From NCBI GenBank assembly GCA_049509675.1, contig JBEKZQ010000057.1, forward strand, positions 1 to 30,566: a stretch of 30,566 nucleotides of DNA, written 5' to 3'. Below the pieces are notes generated by a model. That model ran no database searches, was not told the DNA's origin, and saw only the letters and a program-made list of their open reading frames with translations. Both the position numbers and the translations under genes were made by a program. This document shows positions 10,701-17,500 of the stretch, piece by piece (position 1 is the stretch's first letter; each line of letters starts with the position of its first letter). The DNA is from JBEKZQ01 sp049509675 (lineage in GTDB: Bacteria > Planctomycetota > Planctomycetia > Pirellulales > Thermoguttaceae).

Positions 10701-11768
10701 GGCGCCGGCACCAGCTTTTTCAACACTGCCACCTTCACCCTCGACACGTCTGCCGCGGCAGTGATCGCCCTGTCCGGCAGCAGCGTTGGCGGGAACCAGG
10801 CCGCCGGAACCAAGGTGGGCGCCCTGAGTATGTCCGGCAAGGAAGTCGGCAACACGCAAAGCTTCAGCCTCGTTTCGGGCACGGGCAGCGACGACAACGC
10901 CTCGTTCACCATCGTCGGCAACCAACTCCAGACCAGCGTCCCGTTGAATCCTCAAACCAAGTCCAGCTATGCCATTCGCGTGGCCGGCGTCACCGACTAC
11001 CTGGCCAGCGACGTCGTCGATGAAACCGGCGTGAGCAGCCCCCAGGCCTACCAGGTGACGTACACGCCGACGCTGATGCCCGGCAGCACTGCCATTTCGC
11101 AACTGGCCGCGGCCGGTGAGCTCTTCCTGGGCTCGAACACCAGCGGCACGTGGGTCAACGCCGTCACGGCCGATAGCGGCGCGGCCGGAAGCCTGGCACA
11201 AACGAATTATCAGGGCGGCTACTCGGCTTTCTGGTCCTCGGTGACCGCCGCGCATCCCTCGGCCGCGCTCAAGGACGTGCTCGGCTCCTGGGGCGTGGAC
11301 ACGACGAACAACGCGGTGTGGGCCGTTGTCGACTATTCGGGGCAGTTTGCCGCCGAGGTCCAGGTGGCCGCCCAGCAAACGTTCACGCTTGCGGTTCGCA
11401 CCGCACCGCCCAGCGGGTACTCGATCGCCGTCGATGCACAGCAACTGACCACCGCAACCGCCGGCTCGACCGGTTTTACCTTGACCAACGCGGAACCGGG
11501 CGCCACCTACGCCTACACCATCACCAGCAGCGGCAGCGGCGGCACGGGTTCGGTGACCGGCAGCGGGCTAGTGAACTCGGCCGTCGAGGACGTTACGGGA
11601 ATCGACGTTTCCACGCTGCCCGACGGCGTGCTCACCTATAGCGTGGTTCTGACCAACGGTGCGGGCAGCGGGGCGGCGGCCACGGACAAGGCCTATCTCA
11701 ACGTTGCGCCGGCGGCGGGCGCCGTCGATATCGTCCTGGCGCAAACCGACAACTGGCTCAACAGTTAA
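1782..11768 (+). CDS. Giant secreted surface protein: LEPR-XLL signal, cyclophilin domain, Ig-like repeat arrays (3328 aa)
   Basis: The N-terminus is Arg-rich followed by LESRQLLS (residues 40-47), a LEPR-XLL-type motif found on giant planctomycete surface proteins. Residues about 123-275 form a cyclophilin-type peptidyl-prolyl isomerase domain, with FHRV (161-164), QGGDPNGNGTGG (171-182) and NTNGSQFF-like DTNGSQFF (211-218). Arg163 and Gln171 match the catalytic Arg and Gln of cyclophilin A, but Leu168, Val169 and a changed LDGK loop (NFRY, 228-231) differ. Then come Ig/cadherin-like sequence with a He_PIG-like unit (about 545-627), four repeats of about 147-149 aa (632-1220), an SdrD_B/Cna-B-like domain (about 1220-1335), a cadherin-like unit (about 1345-1495), fifteen tandem ~100-aa Ig-like repeats (1497-2990), another cadherin-like stretch and a detached sixteenth repeat (about 3207-3310). 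The C-terminus has no dockerin, PEP-CTERM or barrel. It is probably an exported adhesin or stalk; the exact role is unknown. Long antisense ORFs inside it are composition shadows. Confidence 0.93.
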   Translation: MAIRITNMFRRPSVKSRRNRTRDRYSRVGDTRRTLSIESLESRQLLSISLPAISGQTVTAGAPLNVPLNATDSLGNAVNYSVSVTNSQLTNASVSSPTLTATVPTGNPSIQITVSDPTDNISGTMTFQLFKDLAPDTVNEITTLVNDTSIRGQPFYDGLTFHRVIKGLVIQGGDPNGNGTGGPGYQYDDEFNQNLQFTGAGVLALANSGPDTNGSQFFITGAANPSWNFRYTIFGFMTSGYDILNEIENVPVQANSQGEVSSPVNTITMTSVTTNTDTANGVLRLSLPAGTTGTATVTVTATDSVTNETSSQSFTVTGVQNTSVDPPYLTRPINPIATAANTATTFQIPGFDINGNAIAYTASLTTTNANVAVSVNSSTGAVTLTPSNGVTGVFGLKVGVSAASPASGEATSQDTQIVPVYVSPAAPTGVQLIPAPGSTSTTETNLNNTSGKTLQFTVTGTVANADVTIVADGTPIGDATASGSTTVVTTNGTSTLTVGSHSITATQTLAKQAVSEGNLSTTTDLASTASSAVTVGVYTTPPTFNFTANTVATIGDEYTCQVTTGTDAAGTVAYALSEKPTGMTINASSGLITWTPTSGQVPSAEVIVEATDPAGNTSTRHFTIDVSAGNNAPVLAPASPSLGTLHLNTPLTIALSQFINNGSGTTTVTDADQNAVLGGIALIGMTGSGQWQYSLDGKSYANITSLSASTALLLAHDATLRYTPSGTTASTASITYRAWDATTGTNGGTANLAASSAVGGSTAFSTATDTASLSVSAVTDNLVLTAGSPVLGSTTSSTPLTIPLTGSFINNGAATTTITDSNTSGTTGGIAVIGITGQSTWQYSTDGQNFTDMPSVSPSSALLLAATDQLRFQPDGSKSEKPTITYYAWDGTSGQNGGTADLSQAGATGGTTAYSLMSDTAVLNVNDAPVLTAASPSLGSTTANVSKTISLTGTFINNGTAATTITDVDTNAVVGGIAVTGTAGKGTWSYSLDGTTFHNIGTVSSTSALLLPKTASLRYSPDGSDTETATITYCAWDTTSGAAGATADTTTNGGTTAFSTATDTASLTVTAAIQRPLLAAASPSLGTTTANTAKTVSLSGSFINNGTRTTTITDANAGSVVGGIAVTGTTGKGTWVYSLNGTTFTAVGTVSSTAALLLPKTASLRYTPDGTDAETPTITYLAWDTTGGAAGATADTTTSGTTAFSTASDTASLAVTATASGSLSGYVYVATQNGGQWTSSSTCISGVTIRLFLEDSSGNWNEVSGKSPVQTAGNGFYSFSGLAAGAYQIRETASSEFIDGTATAGTLGGTTAQDQVQVQLGAGQSASGNNFSVQGLPSQLLSLRSFMASTPALNIMFQQLHTAPSIDLAGTGTAGNYSGTFSAGGAPAAIAASTATITSPESPTLVSLTATITNPQDAGETLSAVTTNTGLTATFAGDVLTVFGVADLSVYQTLLQSITYSDSQSSPQSTPRTINVVVNDGTSDSAAATTTMTIVSAPTGYTITADHSLINSAAASAAGFTFAGATVGDTYKYTVSSSGGGSPVTGSGTVSSASQDVTAVNVSSLSDGTLTYSATLTDTAGHTGGAVTATATLDQTAPAGYTITVNTDLIGKSGADSTGFTFAGADVGDSYNYTVSSSGGGSVVTGSGSVTAADQDITGINVSTLADGTLTYSVTLTDTAGNTGTAATATATLDQTAPTGYGITANDNPITASTAASTGFTFGNAEVGDSFSYDISSSGGGTAVAGGGTVTTADQKVTGINVSSLPNGILTYSVTLTDKAGNVGAAATTTATLNQTVPTGYTITLDESAIDNDNAATAGFTLGEAEVGATYNYSVVDGAKTLTGSGTVTAATQDIPGINVAMLPNGTLTYTVTLTNTVGAGTPQSATAILNQTTPAGYSITADAATIGNSNAGATGFTFSGAEVGATYNYTVNDDAGGTPLTGTGTITSATQDIKNINLTALPNGNITYSVTLTNGAGEGSAETATTVLSQTAPSGFTIQANNNPVTSANAASTGFIFSGAVVGDTYSYTVTSSGGSGSVMGTGTVTSAAQKVTGINVVPLHNGTLTYSVTLGNGGGTSTPVTTTATLSQAAPAGYGVTPDATSITSANVTSTGFKLSGAEIGATYNYTISSNNGGTQVKGSGTVSSATQDITGINLAMVPNGILTYSVTLSNGAGAGTAATNNTATLNQAVPVNYTVTANDATVDNSNAASTGFTIAAAEVGVNFSYTVTSSGGGLQLSGNGKITTSTQKVTGINVVGMTNGTLTYSVILTNGFGSSDPITGNATLIQTVPANYSITADAGTITNANAGSTGFTFAGAEVGAAYNYTITSSGAGGAASVTGSGTVTAANQDITGIDVAMLANGTLTYSVTLSNKVGAGSPEPATATLNQTAPAGYAITADDNPITNANVSTTGFTFSGAEVGAAYTYTVTDSASQTTLTGTGSVTSANQDVKNINLALVPHLSGLPNGTLTYSVTLTNGVGAGIAAPATTVLNQTAPGTLAIQANDNPITSVNATSTGFTFAGAGVGDTYSYTITSSGGGLVTGTGLVTSAAEKVTGINVVGLHNGILSYSVTLSNGAGSTAPATTTATLSQTAPGTFSVAADAGSVTNTNAASTGFTFTGAEVGATYAYTITSSGTGGTPVTGSGKVASANQDITGINVLMLPNGTLTFSVTLTNGGGTTGPQKATATINQAIPANYTVTAKDLTVDNSNAGNTGFTIAGGEVGATFSYTVSSSGGAATLSGSGTITAGSQPVTGINVVGLANGTLAYSVKLTNGVGSSNPITGNATLNQTVPADYHITADAATITNANAASAGFTFSGAEVGATYSYTVTTDGGAASVTGGGTVTSANQDVTGVNVAMLQNGNLLYSVTLTNGIGTGNPATATAAINQAVPSGFTITPDANPVLATEASSTGFTLSGAEVGTAYYYSVTSPSGNRVTGTGTIAAATEDITGIDVSAFPDGHLTYSVTLTNGAGTSFFNTATFTLDTSAAAVIALSGSSVGGNQAAGTKVGALSMSGKEVGNTQSFSLVSGTGSDDNASFTIVGNQLQTSVPLNPQTKSSYAIRVAGVTDYLASDVVDETGVSSPQAYQVTYTPTLMPGSTAISQLAAAGELFLGSNTSGTWVNAVTADSGAAGSLAQTNYQGGYSAFWSSVTAAHPSAALKDVLGSWGVDTTNNAVWAVVDYSGQFAAEVQVAAQQTFTLAVRTAPPSGYSIAVDAQQLTTATAGSTGFTLTNAEPGATYAYTITSSGSGGTGSVTGSGLVNSAVEDVTGIDVSTLPDGVLTYSVVLTNGAGSGAAATDKAYLNVAPAAGAVDIVLAQTDNWLNS
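3675..5442 (+). repeat. Four tandem ~441-bp coding repeats in giant 1
   Basis: Units begin at 3675, 4122, 4563 and 5004, so the period is 447, 441 and 441 bp. Each carries PxLGxTxxNxxxT, an FINNGxxxTTITD motif, GGIAVxG, a WxYSLDG motif, ALLLxxxxxLRYxPDG, ITYxAWDxT and a closing TAFSTATDTASLxV. Units 3 and 4 are the most alike, which suggests the most recent duplication. Similar units are known from very large VCBS/RTX-like adhesins (family knowledge). Confidence 0.85.
6270..10755 (+). repeat. Fifteen tandem ~300-bp Ig-like coding repeats with five-unit higher-order structure
   Basis: Units start at 6270, 6570, 6870, 7170, 7461, 7758, 8055, 8355, 8652, 8955, 9270, 9564, 9864, 10161 and 10458, and a detached sixteenth lies at about 11407-11715. 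Each opens with xPxGYxIT, continues with STGFTFxGAEVGxxYxYT, GSGTVTxAxQDITGINV and LPNGTLTYSVTLTN, and closes with ATATLNQT. Units 1-3 are exactly 300 bp and carry TLTDTAGN-type wording, unlike later units (TLTNGAG). Units 4-8, 9-13 and 14-15 form a five-unit super-repeat of about 1.48-1.51 kb. Unit 10 has a short in-frame insertion (PHLSGLP). The fold is probably a bacterial Ig-like sandwich. Confidence 0.88.
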
Positions 11769-11801
11769 GGAACCGTAAGAGAATACGTTGATCAATCATC
11801 G

Positions 11802-11864
11802 TGGGACGGATTGCCAATCCGTCCTACGGTCAACTGGCCAACTCATTGTTTAACGGGTCCTAAG
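11802..11864 (+). repeat. 63-bp dispersed element R2, copy 2
   Basis: This copy aligns gap-free with 111-173, keeps the palindrome and the same reading frame, and ends with the same CCTAAG. It lies between the convergent giant gene 1 (stop 33 bp upstream) and the TraB-like gene, whose stop codon (bases 11860-11862 on the minus strand) falls inside the element. The element therefore supplies the end of that gene. Confidence 0.7.
11804..11824. terminator. Perfect 21-bp palindrome, candidate bidirectional terminator
   Basis: Arms GGACGGATTG (11804-11813) and CAATCCGTCC (11815-11824) are perfectly complementary around one centre base. The hairpin sits between two convergent genes, 36 bp after the giant 1 stop and 36 bp beyond the TraB-like stop. 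There is no clear T tract, so intrinsic termination is not certain, and it also belongs to the dispersed R2 element. Confidence 0.4.
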
Positions 11865-12747
11865 TGCCGTGTGGCGGCTGCAACAGAGTGCCCGGCTTCG
11901 CAAGGGTTTTGCGCGGCGGCTGGGCGGGCCCTTTCAGATCCCAGGCCACCAGCCAACGAGTGCCGAGGGGCACCAGGGCGAAATCGCGAAGCAAACGCTT
12001 TTCCAGATCGGGCATGTGCCCCGCCCCATAGAAAATGGCGATCTTGTGCTTGCCCGATGCGATCTGCTTGCGCAACACGTCCAAGGCCGCCTTGTTCCGC
12101 TCGGTGATGATCGTCGAACCGTCGGGACCGCTGATCGCCGTGAGCATACCGTCCATTTCCTGGAACTGCTCGGCCATCACCCGCTTCAGCGCCAACGCCC
12201 GATCACCATCCAGCAGGGCGGAGAGAACCTCCGATGCGGTCGCGACATCGGAGCCCTGCCCGGACTGCGTCATGGCATAGCCCATCAGGCGACCGAACAT
12301 GCCAAGCACCGTTTCGCCCCGTTGTTGCATCGAGCGGGCGACCTGTTCCGGCGACATGTCGGCATGCACCATGTTCGGCAGCGTGTAGTCGACCTCGTCG
12401 AGCTGGAATTGCAACTCCAGCAGGCTCTTCATGCCGTTCTGCAAGAGCGAAATCGGGTTGTCGCTGGACTTTCCGCCTTTGGGGATTCTGGTCCCCGGCG
12501 GAGCCACCAACTCGTATAACACGGCGTCGTACGCCTTGAACTCGTGGTTGAGTTGCTGGTAATAGCTTTTTTGGGCGATGTGTACGGCCGCCACCAGATC
12601 TACCGAGAGTCGCGCCGCCGACGCCTCACGCGGAACCAGTCGCTCAATGGCCCGCTCGGGTTTCTCGGGCCCTTTGGCCCCCAGGGAAGCCAACGGAGCA
12701 GAGGCCAACAGAGCCGCGAGAGCCGAAATGAGTTTACGTTGGTTCAC
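11860..12747 (-). CDS. TraB/GumN-like (Tiki-superfamily) secreted protein (295 aa)
   Basis: The protein has a Sec-type signal (basic NQRK, hydrophobic residues 7-22) and family motifs at both ends. These are AAVHIAQKSYYQQL with His56, the following YDAVLYEL with Glu79, NMVHADM (125-131), ITERN (214-218) and the C-terminal FYGAGHMPDLEKRLL (239-253). In the TraB/PrgY/GumN group, His and Glu of the first block and the GxxH block form a putative metal-dependent hydrolase site (established for Tiki relatives; inferred here). The open frame extends to 12930, but a GTG at 12747 is preferred because it starts right at the signal peptide and has GGGAGA 8 nt upstream; the extra N-terminal residues look like untranslated leader. 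The stop codon lies in dispersed element R2. Bases 12773-12778 read TAATAA on the minus strand and may be its -10 box. Substrate unknown. Confidence 0.82.
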   Translation of the reverse strand: MNQRKLISALAALLASAPLASLGAKGPEKPERAIERLVPREASAARLSVDLVAAVHIAQKSYYQQLNHEFKAYDAVLYELVAPPGTRIPKGGKSSDNPISLLQNGMKSLLELQFQLDEVDYTLPNMVHADMSPEQVARSMQQRGETVLGMFGRLMGYAMTQSGQGSDVATASEVLSALLDGDRALALKRVMAEQFQEMDGMLTAISGPDGSTIITERNKAALDVLRKQIASGKHKIAIFYGAGHMPDLEKRLLRDFALVPLGTRWLVAWDLKGPAQPPRKTLAKPGTLLQPPHGT

Positions 12748-13291
12748 GACGAAAATCTCCCGAAAACAGAATTTATTACTGTGCGCTGTTTGCCATGCGC
12801 CAACCCGCAGTCCTTGGGGAACGAATTCTACCACGACCAACCAACCGTTCACACTATAACTCCCAGGCTGCAAATGGAAAGCCGCTGCCCTGTCCCGGAT
12901 CTTATTCATAAGACTGGGTGGGTCGAGCAAACCGCTGTACTGGTGGGGCTTCGGTCGCTTGCCGCCGGTCTGATTCGTTTACCGGGTGTGGGGAGCAGAG
13001 TTTCGTCGGTTTGCGAGCCCCACCATAATGTTGCGCAACCTTGACCCACCCTACATTAATAATACTGGTTAGGCATATATAAATATGCATTAGACGGGTT
13101 GCACCCCGTTGGCGTTTCTTGTACACTGCTCATCTCGGGAACATTCTCTCCCCTCTTTGGAGTGTGTCGCTCTTGACGACCGCACCAGAAGCAATCATGA
13201 TAAAATGGTTGCTTTGTGGGGTATGGGAAAACAGACGGAGCCGATTGCGGCCCTCGTTTTCTATCGAAACTGTTTGCCAAATGTACTTTGC
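12748..13291. other. Gene-poor intergenic region
   Basis: No credible gene lies between the TraB-like start and the promoter candidate for the next operon. The first ~35 bases are the leader of the minus-strand gene. The middle holds an inverted-repeat element (12916-13051). Just after it are a small AT-rich palindrome (GCATAT/ATATGC, about 13073-13088) and an ACGGG/CCCGT hairpin (about 13095-13111). A second weak promoter-like pair, TTGACG (13173) and CATGAT (13196), has a 17-bp spacer. Confidence 0.5.
12916..13051. repeat. Nested inverted-repeat element
   Basis: Outer arms GGGTGGGTC (12916-12924) and GACCCACCC (13043-13051) enclose inner arms TGGTGGGGCT (12941-12950) and AGCCCCACCA (13016-13025); both pairs are perfect. 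The two stems share one axis and could fold into a long cruciform or hairpin with a ~65-nt loop. This arrangement is typical of short, non-coding dispersed repeats. It is seen only once in this window, so dispersal is an inference. Confidence 0.6.
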
Positions 13292-13320
13292 TTGACATTT
13301 GTTCCTCAATCGCGTCTGAT
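13292..13320 (+). promoter_or_regulatory. Candidate sigma70-type promoter for the TIGR03032-giant 2 operon
   Basis: A perfect TTGACA (13292-13297) is followed, after exactly 17 bp, by TCTGAT (13315-13320), which matches TATAAT at four of six positions. Transcription would start near 13327, giving a ~38-nt leader before the ATG at 13365. Confidence 0.5.
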
Positions 13321-13364
13321 AGTAGCTTACGGCCAGTGTGATCTGCAATCGAAAAGAGTGTTGC

Positions 13365-14468
13365 ATGAACGTCTCCAGCTCGGCAGACCAAGCGGTCCGC
13401 ATCGAGTGCGACGCATCGCTCGGTTTTCAGGCCTGGCTTGCAGAAGCCGGTGGCTCGTTGGCCGTTTCGACTTATCAGGCGGGCAAAGTGGCGTTGATCG
13501 GTTGGGACGGACGACAGGTCACGCTGTTGATGCGGCAGTTCGACAAGCCGTTGGGGATGGCCGCGGTCAAGGATCGGATCCTTTTGGCAACGCGGCACGA
13601 TTTCTGGATGTTCGCCAACGCCAACTTGTTGGCACCCGATTTCCTGGAAGATCAGCCGGGCCGTTACGACGCGCTGTATCTGCCGCGCGCCACGTATCAC
13701 ACGGGCGATCTGAACACGCACGACGTCGCCATGGCGGGCGACGACGTCCTGCTGGTGGCAACACGATTTTCCTGCCTCGCCCGGCTGAGCACGGACTTCA
13801 ATTTCACGCCCGTTTGGAAGCCGCGCTTCGTGACCGACCTGGTGCCGGAAGACCGCTGCCATCTCAATGGCTTGGCGATGCGTGACGGGCGGCCAAGGTA
13901 CGTTACCGCCCTGGGCACCACCGATGTGGCCGGTACATGGCGGGAAAAGAAGGCCAGCGGCGGCGTGCTCATCGACGTCCAGAGCGACGAGATTCTCGTC
14001 GGCGGCCTGGCGATGCCCCATTCCCCCCGCTGGCATGGTGGACGGCTCTGGCTGCTCAATTCCGGCGCGGGCGAGTTGTTGGTGGTCGATGCGGCGAGCG
14101 GCCAGACGAACGTGGTTTGCCGCTTACCAGGCTATTTGAGGGGGCTGTGTTTCTTGGGAACTTATGCAATCCTCGGGTTGTCGAAGATCAGGGAGAAACA
14201 TATTTTCGGCGGGCTGCCCGTGCAGAATCGCTGCGAGAAGCTGCAGTGCGGGGTGGCGGTGGTCGATACGCGGACCGGTGGATTGGCGGGTCTGTTCGAG
14301 TTTACGGCAGGATGCGAAGAGCTTTACGACGTTCAGTTCTTGCCTGGTGTTTACCGGCCGATGATCCTGAATTTGGACAAGCCGGCGGCACGTCAGGCAA
14401 TGACCAATCCCGAGTCGTCCTTCTGGCTGCGCGCCGGCAGCGAGATCCGTGATTTGGTAGGCAAATAA
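13365..14468 (+). CDS. TIGR03032 (DUF4915-like) predicted beta-propeller protein (367 aa)
   Basis: The sequence carries the family's characteristic strings: LAVSTYQAGKV (32-42), FDKPLGMA (59-66), THDVA (118-122), the HLNGLAM block (166-172), VTALGTTDVAGTWR (180-193), MPHSPRWHGGRLWLLNSG (217-234), LPGYLRGLCF (254-263), LSKIRE (272-277), FGGLP (281-285) and the CEELYDVQFLPG block (317-328). Regularly spaced beta-strand and Gly/Asp turns suggest a propeller. There is no signal peptide, so it is probably cytoplasmic. The ATG at 13365 is chosen over an in-frame GTG at 13338 because it has AAAGAG 6 nt upstream and fits the usual N-terminus. Giant gene 2 starts 43 bp downstream on the same strand, so the two are likely an operon. 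Function is unknown; a role in making or exporting the giant is inference from position only. Confidence 0.88.
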   Translation: MNVSSSADQAVRIECDASLGFQAWLAEAGGSLAVSTYQAGKVALIGWDGRQVTLLMRQFDKPLGMAAVKDRILLATRHDFWMFANANLLAPDFLEDQPGRYDALYLPRATYHTGDLNTHDVAMAGDDVLLVATRFSCLARLSTDFNFTPVWKPRFVTDLVPEDRCHLNGLAMRDGRPRYVTALGTTDVAGTWREKKASGGVLIDVQSDEILVGGLAMPHSPRWHGGRLWLLNSGAGELLVVDAASGQTNVVCRLPGYLRGLCFLGTYAILGLSKIREKHIFGGLPVQNRCEKLQCGVAVVDTRTGGLAGLFEFTAGCEELYDVQFLPGVYRPMILNLDKPAARQAMTNPESSFWLRAGSEIRDLVGK

Positions 14469-14473
14469 GGGAT

Positions 14474-14490
14474 CGGAGTCGGGAACTCCG
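14474..14490 (+). promoter_or_regulatory. Small hairpin before giant gene 2
   Basis: Six-base arms CGGAGT and ACTCCG flank a five-base loop in the 43-bp spacer between the TIGR03032 gene and giant gene 2. The hairpin ends 9 nt before the AGAGG ribosome-binding site (14500-14504). It could tune translation or protect the transcript, but it is short and could be chance. Confidence 0.25.
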
Positions 14491-14511
14491 TTACAGTTCA
14501 GAGGTACAACC

Positions 14512-17500
14512 ATGTCGCTGTTCCGTTCATGGCAAGTCGCCGCTACCAAGGCTGAGGCGAAGAGTGGTCGCAAGCGCCGTGCTGCCCGAGCGCAGCGCGA
14601 CAGGGTCAGCCGTCGCTACCGTCGCTTGCTGATCGACCCATTGGAAGTGCGGGTGCTGCTGACCGTCGTGCCCATGAACACGACGGACATGCTCGCCAGC
14701 GACCCCAGCCACTACAACCTGCTGGACAACGTGGCCCCCACCTATACCTCGCCCACCCAGCAGACGACCGGCACGACGGGACTGGGCGCGACCGCCGCGG
14801 GCGGCCATGCCGTGGCCACCGACCACAACGGCGATTTTGTCGTGGTTTGGACCACCTACGACGCCGTGGGACTCGATCCCGCGACCGGCAAGCCGTGGAT
14901 CGATCCGACCACCGGCCAGACCATGACGGACGCCAACATTTACGCGCGTTACCTGACCAACGAAGTGCAGCGTCTGACCCTGCCCGCCGCGGCCGCCACG
15001 AGCACTGCCGCCAATCCCTGGCGCATGTGGTTGAACTACAACTACGAGGTCCAGGAACTGTCGATCACGGCCTCTTCGCAGCCGGCCGATTATGTGGAGC
15101 CCAACACGCCGGTCAATTTGGCGCCTACCACGTTCGTGCCGACGGACATCACGGGCACGTTCACCCTGACGTACAACGGCGTGTCGACGGCGCCGATTTC
15201 GTTCTCCGAGCTGCAGCCGAACGGACTGCCGGTGCCCTTGAGCGGACCGACTAGCAACGCCGCGGCCATCCAAAGCGCGCTGAACCTGGTGCCGGGGCTG
15301 GAACAGGTGAAGGTGCAGGCGGTGGACAGCGGTCACTTTCAAATACTTTTCCCCGCCCTGCCGCCGGTGTTGAACGTGGGCGATGCCCCGCCGTGGCAGA
15401 TGATCAGCGTGGCCCAGTCGCCCCCTCCCGCCTGGACCAGCGGTTTTCTGCCCGCCGTGGAAGTGACCGAGACGAGCCATGCCTTCCAGGTGGGCGGCAC
15501 CACGGGCATTCCCATTATCGGCAACAATCCCACGGCCACGGCCAACTACATCCAGCAGTATTTCACCATGGCCGTGGCGGCACAGACGAACGTGGAAGCG
15601 CCCGTGTTCGAGGGCCCGCCGGACACTTCGGACGTGGCCATTGGCGGAGAGAGCAATCAGGGCGACCCTTACACGGCGCCGGTCACCCTGGGTTCGGCCC
15701 AGCCGATGCCCCTGGTGGTGGCCAGTCCGCACCCGGTCCCCGCCGGTTACAGCGGCGCCGGCGATCAGGGCGATACCACGGGCGCGGTCCACTTCGACAT
15801 CACCTTCCAAGGCAACTGGGGCACGGAAGATGCGCCCCCCCTGACGCTCGCCAAGCTTACCGATCAATCGGGCGCGGTGGTGCTGTCGCAGGTCCAGTCG
15901 GCGAAGATCCTCAAGGAGTCCAGCCCGCAGTTCCGCGTCAACGCGCCCGAGCCGTCCGATCCGAACTCGCCCTTCCCGACCAAGACCAACCAGACCAACG
16001 CCTCGGTGGCCATGGCCGCCGACGGCGGTTTCGTGATTACTTGGCAGAGCCAGGTGACCGACGCGACGAGTTTCGGCTCGCAGAGCGACATTTACGCGCG
16101 GCGGTTCGAGCCCACCGGCTATGTCGACGATCCGACGCAGGTGGCCTTCATTGCCGACAACAACTTCGACGGCGTGCCCGACACGCCGATCCAGTGCGTG
16201 CGGCCGCTGGGCAGCGAGTTCCGCGTGAACACGTACACCGCCAATGCGCAGGTCCAGCCCGACGTCGCCATGGACCCCAACGGCAATTTTGTCATCGTCT
16301 GGGCCGATCAGGGCCAGGATTATAGTTTCTTTAACGGCGTTGTGGCGCAGCGATTCGACCGCGACGGCAACCGCATCGGCAATGAGATTCTCGTCAGCCA
16401 GTACAAAACGAACGTCAATTTCTCGCCGTACGTGGCCATGGACAACCGCAGCGACTTCGCCGTCACTTGGGGCCTGACCAGCGATCCGCACTACGAACAA
16501 GGCCTGCCGTTCGTCTCCAGCCTGCAAATCGAGGTCCTGGGCGCCCAGAACAACGTCCTTATCGCCCAGGGCCAGTTGGCTGCCAACGGCGCCGGCGGCG
16601 ATTCCAGCGTGGTCTTCGACAACAACGACAATTTTACGGTCGTCTGGGATGAGGCCGGCGGAACTTCCAACATCGGGCAGGTCGGGTTAGAAACCGTGTA
16701 CGGCGAGGAATGGGAGCTGTATCAACACAACGCGAACACGGGCGCCTTGATCACCGATGCCAACGGCAATCCCTTGGTCAGCGGCAACGTGTTGCGCCCG
16801 GAATTCCGCGTCAATAGTGCCGATTTCAACATCGGCAGCAACGTCTACTGGCCCAATGGTGATGCTGCCGACCAGGTGGCCATGGACGCCGACGGCGACA
16901 TGGTCGTGGCCTACGAGGGGTTTGCGCCGGAAATCTCCCAGGACGTGATCATGCCGGGCACGTATTTTGCCGACCTGGTCAATCGTCCGGAGAACAGCGA
17001 TCTGATTCCCTACCTGACCGACACGACGGGGCAGCCCGTCGGCCTGCCCGCTGGCACCACTTCCACATTGTTCGCCGGGCCGGGATTTTACGGCATCTAC
17101 GAACTCAACCAACTGACCGCCGCGGAAGGCGGGGCCAACATCGACACGGCCATCGAAGATATCCTGATCCACGCCGAGAACGCCGTCAACCCGGTGACCG
17201 GTTTACCCATTCCGGCGGCGAGCGCCTCGCAACTCGGCCGCATCCGCGCCATTCTCGACCAGGTGGCCGGGCTGCTGCGGGGTGACGCCAACGGCGTCAT
17301 GTTCACGCAGTACGATGCCTCGCCGCAAGCGCCCTACAAGAGCCAGTTGGACATCCTCAGCAGCGACAGCGTGGCCAACAACACCCGCGACGGACAGGAC
17401 GAACAGTTCTTCATCGCCCTGGATGAGCACACGCTCTTTGTGCCCGGCCAGGATCCGGGCATTCACAATGGCCCCGTCCACGGCGGCACCTTTCCCATCC

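Noticed and set aside
6270..10755. Possible CRISPR-like array because of the regular ~300-bp spacing
   Set aside because: The repeats are in-frame protein repeats with related, not unique, intervening sequence; the unit is far too long.
5994..11444. Minus-strand ORF of 1816 codons antisense to giant gene 1
   Set aside because: It is Arg/Gly/Val-rich, lacks any domain, and mirrors the repeat array. GC-rich repeats in the sense frame remove stops from this frame, so it is a composition shadow.
12748..12930. N-terminal extension of the TraB-like gene to 12930
   Set aside because: The extension would bury the signal peptide and has no ribosome-binding site, whereas the GTG at 12747 has GGGAGA at good spacing.
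13056..14036. Minus-strand 326-codon ORF antisense to the TIGR03032 gene
   Set aside because: The plus strand has unmistakable TIGR03032 motifs; the antisense product has none.
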